The notes under the pieces are model-generated. The model searched no databases. It was not told the DNA's origin and saw only the letters and a program-made list of their open reading frames with translations. Source: Polytrichum commune (Eukaryota > Streptophyta > Polytrichopsida > Polytrichales > Polytrichaceae). From it: a stretch of 64,000 nt of DNA. The DNA is taken from the NCBI GenBank assembly GCA_950295325.1, contig OX485804.1:436001-500000 (forward strand), given 5' to 3'. The position numbers were made by a program, and so were the translations under genes. Below are positions 36,201 through 45,000 of the stretch, one piece after another. Position 1 is the first letter of the stretch; each line of letters starts with the position of its first letter.

Positions 36201-37470
36201 TTGTAATGTATTGGATGTCTTCCAAGTGGGAAGGCATATACATATGTAGGATTAGCCATGGTTGTAGTGGTGTATTTTGTATATGTATAATTTGTAAATA
36301 TGGTGAAATCACGGCGGGGGTAGGTATTTTGGTGATATTACCTGGGTATGCATATTTGTTATTTATTAGAGTGAGTAGTCCTCCTCTTGCCGGGGTATAT
36401 GGCATTCTTTGTTGTATACATCTTGTTAGAGCATGTGTGTTATTGAAAATTAGCTTATATTCTGGGAATAGGTTTTGTATATATTTTGTTGATTTTGTTA
36501 CGGTTAGTTTGGTTTCTTGTATCGTGATGATTGCTGGACTTGTTGTGGTGTTTGCGATTAAGTTGTATATGTTTGGCAGGGCTGTGTTCAAAGATGAGGC
36601 ATTCCATGTGATGATGTATGTGTTATGGTTAGATGTTTGTATTTCTTGGTTTTGCGGTAGTGGTGTATTGGGTAGTGGGGGTGGGTGTGAGTATTCCGTT
36701 ATGGGCTCGTTGTATTTGAGAGATTCTATTAGTAAATTTTCGGGTAGGAATGGGAATTTGTTTGTTAGCAGTTGAAGGTCTGGGGGATTATTGTTTTGTT
36801 TTATAAAATCATATAGTTGTTTGTGAATGGTATTGGGGGGGTTAATTAGGTTTGGGTGGGTGTTTATAAATTCTGTGTATGGGTGTGGTTTTAGGATGTG
36901 TCTTTCTGGGGGGTTTTGGAGAAGTGCCATTTTTTCTAGGAGCGTTGTTGTCCAATCTGGGTTGGGTATGTCTATTAGCTGGTGGTCACATGTTTCTAGT
37001 AGTGGGCTTATCGTGGTAATGAGTGCGTATAATATGCGTTGCGGTGGGTGGTGTTGGTTTGCTTGTATGTATCTTGAGAGGTGTGGGTGTTCTATAGTTA
37101 TGGCAATGTGGTTTGGATGTGTTGTTTTTAAACATGCGGCAAATTGTTTTGCTAAGTGTTGGTACTCTGGGTGTAGTTTTATTGTGCAAGGTATAAAATA
37201 TGTTTTATTCCTACTTTTGTGTGATGGTGGGTGCATTATAAGTATGTTTGGCATTGGTCCCGGATTAGTTTCGATGTCTCCGCAGAGGAGTAGTAGAAGT
37301 TTCGAGGTGTGGTTATTTGAGTAGTTTGATATATTGGTGATGTTGTTTTTGTTAGTAAAGTGTTTTTGTTTGTAGATCTTTTTGAGGGATTTAGGGGATT
37401 TGTGAGTAGTGTGTCTTTGGTATTTTGCTATTATTGCTATCTTGGGTTTGGAGTATACTTTGTTGTTCAT
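30215..37470 (-). pseudogene. LINE ORF2: 2A-like leader, APE, RT, RNase H, CCHC, REL-like domain
   Basis: About 2,410 codons. A 2A-like motif (GDIETNPGP) follows a Leu run at residues 58-72. APE domain: WNASSL and QETKL near 36600-36500, ARGG, GDFN near 36140, SDHSP near 35890. RT: YIDF near 34510, QGD near 34310, AYADD near 34200. RNase H: TDGSF near 31660, AELMA, FTDC, QADKLA near 31260. CCHC finger (CxxC x9 H x4 C) near 30880-30820, then FKPDIL near 30605, VEFTY near 30523 and KTHKY near 30470, which resembles the restriction-like endonuclease of R2-type LINEs. Lesions are in-frame TAA at 36178-36180, a 20-bp tandem duplication at about 35801-35845 that shifts the frame, TAA at 33680-33682 and TGA at 31151-31153. 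It needs a translation start near ATG 37470, shortly before the 2A motif. Confidence 0.88.
37255..37278 (-). other. 2A-like ribosome-skipping motif in LINE ORF2
   Basis: Codons 65-72 of ORF2 read D-I-E-T-N-P-G-P, the D(V/I)ExNPGP consensus. Codons 58-62 before it are a run of five leucines and codons 63-64 are Cys-Gly. Ribosome skipping would separate a 71-residue leader from the endonuclease-RT protein. Such motifs are documented at the N-terminus of several APE-type non-LTR elements in animals and trypanosomes. I know of them less in land plants. Confidence 0.9.
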
Positions 37471-38089
37471 GACTATTAGTAGATGTGGGCTTTTTATTGC
37501 TATTATGTTGTGTGGCCAATTTGGTTTGGTATGTAGTTGGGTTGGGTTTTTTATCCTCTTATCTTTGTGTGAGTGGAAAAGTTTGTATTTGGTTTTTAAG
37601 TATATTGGATTAGTGGTGATTTTGATAATGTTGTTGTTATGAAGGATGTCTAGAGAGGGGGTTTTGATGTTTGTTATGTGTTTGGGTTGTTTGATTGCTT
37701 TGTATGTTTTTTGTGTTGGTGTGCTTTTATTATTCTTATTATTATTCTTATTTTTTTTGTCTTTGTTGGGTTTGAGTAGTTTGGATGGGTGGTTTATGTT
37801 GTTGTTTTTCTTTTCGTTTTTGTGGGGCGAGGCCGGTAGGCCGAGCCCGTTTTAGGTGGGTCTTGTTTTTGTTTTGTGGTTTTGTTTTGTGGTTTTGTTT
37901 TGTAGTGTTGTTTGACACTTTTTATTTGAATATTGTTTTTGTTTAGGAGTTGTATTTTTATGTTGTAGTGTTGTTTGACACTTTTTATTTGAGTTTGTGG
38001 ATTTATTTTTCTTTTGGAAATATATGTTAGAGTATCTATAGATACTAGTAAGTATGGATTATTTATTACCATAGCGTTGTTTGACCAAG
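37471..38089. other. LINE spacer between ORF1 and ORF2
   Basis: This is a non-coding spacer on the minus strand. A ~70-bp phrase containing GTAGTGTTGTTTGACACTTTTTATTTG-type sequence occurs twice (about 37897-37930 and 37964-37997), with a CTTTTTAT core in both. Confidence 0.55.
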
Positions 38090-41000
38090 CTAGTTTGTCG
38101 TATCCATGTTGCCTTCAATGGCCGAGGAGCTAGCCATTTCTAGTGCTTGCATGGTTGTGGCAAGTTGTCTTTTTAGGAGTGTCATTTGTGTGAAGAGGGT
38201 AGATGTTGATTTTTCTACGGCTTTTTCTGCAACTTGTTGTTGCTCACTTCGTAGCTCTTCCTTCATGGTGGTAATTTCCTCTCTTATGCCGACGATTTCT
38301 TTCATGAGGTCTTTGTGTAGGTTTTCTTTTGCGGGGATGTTCTCGAGTGTTTCAATGGTACTTGCAAGGGCAGTGTTCACATCACTAAACCCTAGCCTAG
38401 TGAGTTCAAGTGCGCTAGGTGCATTAGCTCCGTCAAGGCTCCTAGGGTGGGGGGTGAACTCTACATGTTTACCGAGTAGTTTTACCGTTTTCTTGCCAAA
38501 TTTCTTGTACACCATAGCATTTAGGCATTGAATGTTGCAAGAGCCTAGATGCTTACCGTTTTTGTCATCGCGTTTGAAGAAGAAGTTGACCGCATTCTTA
38601 GGCCCCATATGCTCTTCGATACTCTTCTCGATTTCTTTCACGCTTTTTGCTTTGTTGAGGTTTTTGGCGATGAGGATGAGGGCATTCTTCCTTGCGATGT
38701 CATCCTTGGATGCGAGTGATCGATCGGCTAGTTTCCCGTCCAAGATTTCGTTGTTGTAGGTGATTTGATTCTCCTTCATCCGTTGTGCTTGTTCCGGTGA
38801 AGAGGCTACCACCCATGCGAAGAGGTTTTCTTTCTTTTTTTGGATGTTAGTGATTTCGTATTCTGTGCCCCTTGAAAAGCTTTCTTCTACGATTTTTTCA
38901 AACATTTCGAACCACTCCTTTGATGCTAGCCCCTCACTTGTGATCTTGACTGACAAGAGGTTATTCAAGGCTAGAGAATCATATGTCTTACATATTTTGC
39001 CTCTTTTGAATTTACCCTCATCTAGTTTGAGAATGAATGGGCGGAGTCCTTGAAGGAGCCCTACCCCGTCAATCTCGGGAGTTTTCAAGTGTAGTTTGAT
39101 TACTCCACTCCATTTTGTGGATTTGTGGTAACACATGAGCGCAATGGGTTCCCCTAGTATATCCCCAAGCTCTATGTTCATCTCTTTGAGTCTAGATTCT
39201 ACTAATGGCATGACCGTGTCTTTTTCCCACTCATTTTCACTCATTTCAAAGTAAATTGCAATATGATAGTCAAATGAAAAGCCAAACTTGTTAACCTCAA
39301 CATCCGATGGGATTTGGGTGAGGTTGAAATGTTGGCCATCCTTACCGTCCTCTCGAGAGTTTGGCCATTCCTCTTGAATGACAAAGGGGAAAGAAGACAC
39401 TACGGATTGACATTCTCTAGCTTCTTTTTCTCTCATTCCGTTTTTTACAAGAGTGGCTACCGGGACATGGCTATCCATAGGGAGTCCTCTTCCTCTATTT
39501 GTCCAATTCATTGCTTGGAAACCAAGCCAAAAGGGAGGGCGTTTCAAACCGGAGTTTGATTTGCCTTTGGCCTTCTTTTGGTTTGTGGTAACTTGAGCGG
39601 AGGAGGAGCGTTTTTGAGTTACGAACATTTCTACATCGGAGTCATTTTCTAGGGCTAGGAGTTTCTCTTTGTATCTTTGAGATGAGCTGGAGTTTGTGGC
39701 GCGTTGAGACATTCTGAAAAAGTAAGAATTTTGTGTTAACATTCTAGAGGATTTTCTGTGTAGTATAGAGTTTCTCCTTATGATCTCTTGGTCTGCTTCT
39801 CCCCACAACTTAATTTGTGGGGCCAGGCGAAGTATGACTTTTGAGAAGGAGATGTGCCTAATGTCGTAAGTGTATTGGTTTTTAGTTTTGTGTGAGTATT
39901 TATGTATGTGGAGGCATGGGTAAGCTATTTTCAAGAAGATATAATAGATGTATGTGTGTGGTTTTTTGATAATAAATACTCTAGTACTTTTAAGAGAGAT
40001 TTTGTGGGTATACATGCTAGGTAGTTGACTATGGGTGTTGTTTTTATTTTTGATTTTACTAGGATAACATGTGGTTTTGTCCATGATGCATACATACAAA
40101 TCATACATTTTGACTCTATTTTTCCTAAAAGAGTGTAAGCGTTTTTGGGCATAACCCCTATTCATCATATTTTTCATCATATTTTGAGGGACAAGGGTGC
40201 ATGCTTGCAAAATAAGCATCCATATGTGTTGCATAAGGGTGTTAGGGGGGACCTTTCGACTAATGCTAGGGATTTTATGGGAGTACCAGCATTTATCTAA
40301 ATAGGTGTTGGTTAAGAAGTTTTTATGTGATGAACCTGGTGTGTTTTGATTGCTTCTGTGCTGGTCTGTCGGGGTGGGCCGGTTCAGGTGTTTATTTGGT
40401 GCAGTCCGTTGAGCTGATCCTTTGGGGTCGTCCTGTTTGAGCCGTTCGTTGAAGCTCCTGGTGATCTGCTCTCGTTCTCTGTTCGTTAGTTTGCCGGTCT
40501 CCTTTCGGTGAGTTGTTTCTGGGCCTTCGGCGTCGGGTTGCAGCAGTCTCCCTCGTTGGTTCGAGCTCCAGAATTTCTTCAGTTCGTTTAGTGTACCGCC
40601 TTCGACTCCCTCGGTGCTTGCGACTCCTCCAGCTCCTACTGCTCCTTCGGTGCCTTCGACTCCTGCGGCTCCTTCGGCGCTTGTGACTCCTTTGGTTCCT
40701 ACTGCTTCCTTAGTGCTTTCGTACCCACTCTGCCTCCCTCTTTGGTGCTGCACCAGGGGTTTCTTCACTATAATGCTGCAAGTGCTAGAGACTACTTCTT
40801 CCTGTATGTACTGTCGTAGAGAGCAGAGAGATGTGCTAGGGGCTATAGAGGGGTGGAGATTTGTTCTAGGTAAGGGGAGAGAGAGAGGGCATGATAGTAA
40901 GTAGATGTGTTTGAGGAAGGGCCGTTTCACTTGCTCTTTATACCGGTAGTTTGAGGCAATTTTTGGTCGAAGTTTTCTGTTGTAACATTTCTTGGACAGT

Positions 41001-41194
41001 TTTGCTTCAATGCTGTCTCTGTTGGGGTTTCTACGGTTCTCATCTCTCTTCCCTTTGTTTGTGGTTCTCGATTTGGTGATTGTCAGTGGCCCTTTTCCTA
41101 GTCTTTTAATTTTCCTACCTATTCTGGCTGTGTATTTATGCGATCTCCTCCCTGTTGATGTGGTGAGTTGTGTCTTTGCTGCTTGTCTTTGCAT
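38090..41194 (-). CDS. LINE ORF1 (RNA-binding, RRM-like, coiled coil)
   Basis: The frame is open for 1034 codons. The best start for the conserved part is ATG 39712 (MSQRATNSSSS, 540 aa). The protein has a Ser/Lys-rich N-terminus, then a folded region (NKFGFSFDYHIAIYFEM, WSGVIKLHLKTPEIDG). A second region (ALILIAKNLNKAKSVKEIE, NAVNFFFKRDDK, GSCNIQCLNAMVYKKFG) has the beta-alpha-beta order of an RRM. The C-terminal coiled coil (EIVGIREEITTMKEEL then QQVAEKAVEKS) probably oligomerises. This is the layout of LINE ORF1 proteins with RRMs, which bind element RNA. The upstream 494 codons (39713-41194) are also stop-free. They include a Gly/Ala/Glu/Val-rich repeat near 40610-40720 and basic, low-complexity sequence, so a longer protein is possible. 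Confidence 0.75.
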   Translation of the reverse strand: MQRQAAKTQLTTSTGRRSHKYTARIGRKIKRLGKGPLTITKSRTTNKGKRDENRRNPNRDSIEAKLSKKCYNRKLRPKIASNYRYKEQVKRPFLKHIYLLSCPLSLPLPRTNLHPSIAPSTSLCSLRQYIQEEVVSSTCSIIVKKPLVQHQRGRQSGYESTKEAVGTKGVTSAEGAAGVEGTEGAVGAGGVASTEGVEGGTLNELKKFWSSNQRGRLLQPDAEGPETTHRKETGKLTNREREQITRSFNERLKQDDPKGSAQRTAPNKHLNRPTPTDQHRSNQNTPGSSHKNFLTNTYLDKCWYSHKIPSISRKVPPNTLMQHIWMLILQACTLVPQNMMKNMMNRGYAQKRLHSFRKNRVKMYDLYVCIMDKTTCYPSKIKNKNNTHSQLPSMYTHKISLKSTRVFIIKKPHTYIYYIFLKIAYPCLHIHKYSHKTKNQYTYDIRHISFSKVILRLAPQIKLWGEADQEIIRRNSILHRKSSRMLTQNSYFFRMSQRATNSSSSQRYKEKLLALENDSDVEMFVTQKRSSSAQVTTNQKKAKGKSNSGLKRPPFWLGFQAMNWTNRGRGLPMDSHVPVATLVKNGMREKEARECQSVVSSFPFVIQEEWPNSREDGKDGQHFNLTQIPSDVEVNKFGFSFDYHIAIYFEMSENEWEKDTVMPLVESRLKEMNIELGDILGEPIALMCYHKSTKWSGVIKLHLKTPEIDGVGLLQGLRPFILKLDEGKFKRGKICKTYDSLALNNLLSVKITSEGLASKEWFEMFEKIVEESFSRGTEYEITNIQKKKENLFAWVVASSPEQAQRMKENQITYNNEILDGKLADRSLASKDDIARKNALILIAKNLNKAKSVKEIEKSIEEHMGPKNAVNFFFKRDDKNGKHLGSCNIQCLNAMVYKKFGKKTVKLLGKHVEFTPHPRSLDGANAPSALELTRLGFSDVNTALASTIETLENIPAKENLHKDLMKEIVGIREEITTMKEELRSEQQQVAEKAVEKSTSTLFTQMTLLKRQLATTMQALEMASSSAIEGNMDTTN

Positions 41195-41221
41195 TGATGG
41201 TGGTGGGTTGGAGGCTGTCGA

Positions 41222-42427
41222 CTATCTTTGCTTTGTGGCGGCCTTGGTCTTCTTCGAGTAGCGGTGATGTCTCTGTCTTGGCCGCAGTTCTGGTGTTCGC
41301 TTCTCCCGGTGTCTCGCTGTAGTCGGTTGGTTACTTGCTGGGGGTGTCGGTGCTGCGGCCTGCTTGCTGTGTTTGCAGGTGGTGTCGTAGTAGTCAATGC
41401 AGCCCTTGCTGATAGTCTGATTTGCTTCTCTGACTTTGGAGTTTTTCTTCGGGGTTGTATCTCTGTGGGCCTCTGATGCGGTGTATCGTCGCTTGTGTTG
41501 TCGGCTTGTTGGATTCGAGTCGACCGGTTGTCCGATTGTTTTTCTTTCCTTGGCCTCCTTCTGTGTTGTCTGATGCCCTGCTTCTCCGTTGCTGGTTTTT
41601 TTCGGCGGGTCTGTTTCACGGTAGATCATCGGTGTTGACGTCGGGGTTGTGTCTATATTGGTCATAGGCTGGGGGCTTTGGCGAATCTGTCTTACCTGCT
41701 TCCCTGTTACTGTTTCTTCGTTGTTGGGTTTCCTCTTCGGGTTCGTTTCGAGGTAGATCAGTGGTGTTGGTGTCGGGGTTGTGTATGTCTTGGTCGGATG
41801 TTGGGGGGTTTGTCGTATCTGTCTTGGTCGTATTTTTGTTGTTCGCCTGTGTGTTGCCGTTGCTTGGGGCGTGGTGGTGGTCTTTCTTCTTATGCTCGGG
41901 GTGGTGTTGCCGGTCTTCTGTTTGTCGCTGACGCTGGTTCTGTTTACCTGTAGAATATCTTGGGAGTTATGGGTTAGGCAAGTTTTTAGGGAACGTACCT
42001 GAGCTTGTCGATGTTGTTGTATTGCGGTGTAGGCTTCTGGATGTTGATCTTCTGACTTGCTTTGTGGGTGATGCAGATTGGTCTGGGTCCTATGGCGCAT
42101 CTCAACACCTGCTTTGGGATTTCCCACATCTAGGGGATGCTCTTTGTTGACAACAGAGATATGATCTATGTAGGACATGGTTAGTGTAGAAGATTGGATC
42201 TTGCAAATATGTTTATATCGGATATGTGTAATAAAACAATGTGTACAACTTTGAAAAGTAAAATGGATTGCAAGAGTATTGTGAGAATGTGCAAGCCTGT
42301 GTGTTGATAGCTGTGTCATTTGGTGTGCCTTGCTTGTGTGGTTTTGAGGCGAGTTAGATCTGGCTGAGGAGTGGCCTAGAAGTTCAGATCTTTGTGTTGA
42401 GTAAGGAACATGGTGGCCTAGCTGCAA
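41222..42427 (-). pseudogene. LINE 5' ORF, Thr/Pro-rich, in frame with ORF1
   Basis: The 401-codon minus-strand frame is the same frame as ORF1, separated from it only by a TAG at 41222-41224. It is rich in Thr, Pro, Arg and Gln. It carries a ~43-residue internal duplication: RQIRQTPQHPTKTY ... PTPTPLIYLETNP and RQIRQSPQPMTNID ... PTSTPMIYRETDP, at about 41830-41590. No domain is recognised. It may be an N-terminal extension of ORF1 broken by a nonsense mutation, or a separate upstream ORF. The real start may be an internal Met (MSYIDHISVVNKEH near 42180). Confidence 0.45.
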
Positions 42428-42589
42428 CCAAACAATGGTGGGGAAGAGCAGCCCAGCCTGCTCTTTTTTCCTTTTGATGCAACACTCATCTTATGCCAAC
42501 ACCCATCTAGCATTTTGGTATCCACACCCTTAAATGCAAATCGAAGGAAAAAACCCAACAAATCTAGATCTAGATCTACAAATGTTTAT

Positions 42590-42829
42590 GTTTGAAGGAG
42601 CAATCCATATGCTCACCTCCCCATTGTTTGTTTGCACGATGCCCCAGCGCATCTACTAGCCACACCATGTTTCATGTCAGTTGCAAAGAACTTTGCTCAT
42701 GTGGTAGAGAGTTCATGTGCAACTCTCTTCGGCTAGCTCCTCAGATCCATCTTTCGTCCTCTTGCCACACTCTGCAGAGCGTCTCAGTCCATCCTGCCGA
42801 GCTCAGTCACCCTGAAGGAACTACCTGGG
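42590..42829. other. CACTA interior at the LINE 5' junction
   Basis: The CACTA sequence resumes here with CACATG / CTCTGC-rich words that lead into array 2. No gene is seen. Confidence 0.4.
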
Positions 42830-44400
42830 CCTTCCTTGTACACATGCACAAAATCCTCCCGAACTCGACAACATACCAGAGCAAAACTGTGCCCAGTCAC
42901 TGTGCATGAGAAGAGGACCCTGCCCAGGAAAGAAATTCAACTCCTATACACATGTGTAGAGGCCCTCACGAATATTGCAGACAAGCATAGTGCACATGTC
43001 CACAAAATCCCCCCAATATGCACACCATCTCGGTTCTCCCCCATGCCCACTTGTCGTGCATCAGAAGAGTAAGCTGTCTAAGCATTGACAACCGGCTCCT
43101 ACGCACATTTGCAGAAGTCCACACAAAATCTGCACCCAAATATTGTTCACTTTTGCTCCCAAAATCCTCCCAACATCCCCACCGTTATAGAACACACCTA
43201 ATCCCACTTATCATGCATCGGAAGAGGAACCTTTCTTGCCAAGGACACCCAGCTCCTACACACATGTGCATAAGTCCTCACAAAATCCGTGACCTGGACA
43301 TACTGCACATATGCACAAAATCCTCCCATGATCCACACCAATTGACAGCACCCCTATGCCCACTTACCATGCATCGGACGAGAACCTTTCTTAGGAAAAA
43401 AAAGCAGCTCCTACACACATGTGCATAAGTCCTCACAAAATCAGCACCCAACCTTACTGCACAATACTTTCTGGGACAGCCTTACCAGATCCTGCCGCAT
43501 GTCCACAAAGTCAGCCCAAAATCCACAGCAACTCTCAACTCATCTACGTCCAGTTTGTATGCATCACAACAAGTTAGCTCTTGGAGGACCCTAAACCAAC
43601 TCCTTGCACATGTGCACAGGTTCTTGCAAATTCTACACCCAGACATGCTGCATGTAAGTGTGGGGTGTACCCACCATGACCAGCCACTGCCCCAGGAAAT
43701 CAGCGGGAAACGTTGCATATGCTGCACCCAAATAGACTACATGCAGGTCCAGTTCCTATGCATGACAACATCATGCTTTACAGAAACAAGATCCTGGCAA
43801 TTGTGCAGCAGCAAACCCGAAAACCTTAATCAGTCAAAAACCCAGATAAGTCCAGTTATGAATTCACCAGAATGCCATACTTCCACCATCGCAACATCAC
43901 AACACCACAGAAGAAATCAACTCCCTATACATGTCCACAAAGTCCTCAGTATATCCACTCCCAACCAGAAAAAATCCATGTCCACTTAAGTGTGCACTAC
44001 AACATGATACTCTCAATCACAACATACCAGCACCTTTTACATGTCCAGAAATTCATCGGCACAGCCACACCCAAACCACAGTACATGCAGGGCCAGCTTC
44101 TATGCGACACAAAATCTCACTTCTATGCACAAGGGATCAGCCCCCTCTATATGTCCACAAAACACTCCTAATTAAATCCACGCCCAACCAGAATACTACA
44201 CCACTCCAGTTTCTAGTTTCAAAGCACCACAAGAACATACTACCATGCACAAAACATCAGCTCCCTGTACTTGCCCACAAAGTTCCGCCCAATTGAACCC
44301 ACTCCCAACCCTAAAACTAAGAAGGCAAGATGTGTGTGCACCAGAACATGATACTTTCAAGAATTGTGTGCAGCAGAACAGATTTGTGTGCAAAGTGGCT
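42830..44400 (+). repeat. Tandem-repeat array 2 (~157-bp units)
   Basis: Clear units start near 42933, 43096, 43252 and 43410. Each has (A/G)GCTCCTACACACATGTGCA, AAGTCCTCACAAAATC, a CTGCACATG phrase, AAAATCCTCCCA and CCATGCATCGGA. Looser relatives continue to about 44400 (CTCCCTATACATGTCCACAAAG and similar). It shares the AATCCACACC word with array 1 and has the same orientation, so the two arrays may be related. Plus-strand ORFs in it are repeat artefacts. Confidence 0.75.
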
Positions 44401-45000
44401 CTTCATTTTTTTGGGCTCCCAAGGGAGCCAACTTTTTTATCCACCTATGTATATGTCTTGAAAGCACATCCAAGCATCAATTCTTCCGTTTGTAATCTAC
44501 ATCGGAGTCTAGAAGTCAAAACATGGACTCTACGACCGTTGCACATGCTTTTCCTTGACAGTTAGTTTTTGAAAATAAATTCTGCCTGTGAGTGATGCAC
44601 CTTCAAGTTCTTCTCCGATCAGTATATCGTTAGGTCAGGTATATCACGAGTGGAAGCTTGCGTCCTTGGCCAGGAATGATGTCACCAGATTAAATATGAA
44701 GTTAAAGATGTCACCACGAGGGATGTCACCAGATTAAGTGAAGAAAGGGTTTAGGTTTTAGGGTTGAGGGTTTTAGAAATCCCCCAAAACTGTGCGCCCA
44801 AAGTCAATACCCCAACCGATACCAACACCCCAATCGACATACACAGCATACAATAGGGTTGTGGGTCCCTAGCTCACACACAAGGCCGCATACACATGGC
44901 CCCACAACCGCGATAGCAACAACACAGATGGCATTCATTCTGCATGCCCCGACTCTTTGGGGTTTTTTACAGATTCAAAAAGCAGCCTAAACCCTAATAA

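Larger units (their letters stand above)
30185..42480 (-). mobile_element. Very long LINE nested in the CACTA element
   Basis: This is a minus-strand non-LTR retrotransposon of about 12.3 kb with two long ORF regions. Its 3' end is placed at an A-rich tail (minus strand AACAAAAAAAGAAGAAAAG, about 30185-30205). Its 5' end is somewhere near 42430-42600 and is uncertain. The words CTAGATCT at about 30158 and 42563 could be a target duplication but are too short to prove it. The ORF2 domain order is 2A-like motif, AP endonuclease, reverse transcriptase, RNase H, CCHC finger and a PD-(D/E)xK-like region. Strand bias is strong: the coding strand is A- and C-rich. Few lesions suggest a fairly recent insertion. 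Confidence 0.85.

Noticed and set aside
30288-38531. Many plus-strand ORFs rich in Trp, Cys, Val and Phe (60-189 aa)
   Set aside because: They are antisense shadows of the LINE ORFs, whose A/C-rich coding strand leaves the opposite strand G/T-rich and often open. Membrane-like composition is a by-product.
30158-42570. CTAGATCT as the LINE target-site duplication
   Set aside because: The word is short, palindromic and repeated within itself at 42563, so it does not prove the insertion boundaries.
42592-44565. Plus-strand ORFs of 65-144 aa
   Set aside because: They are produced by repeat array 2 and carry no family motif.
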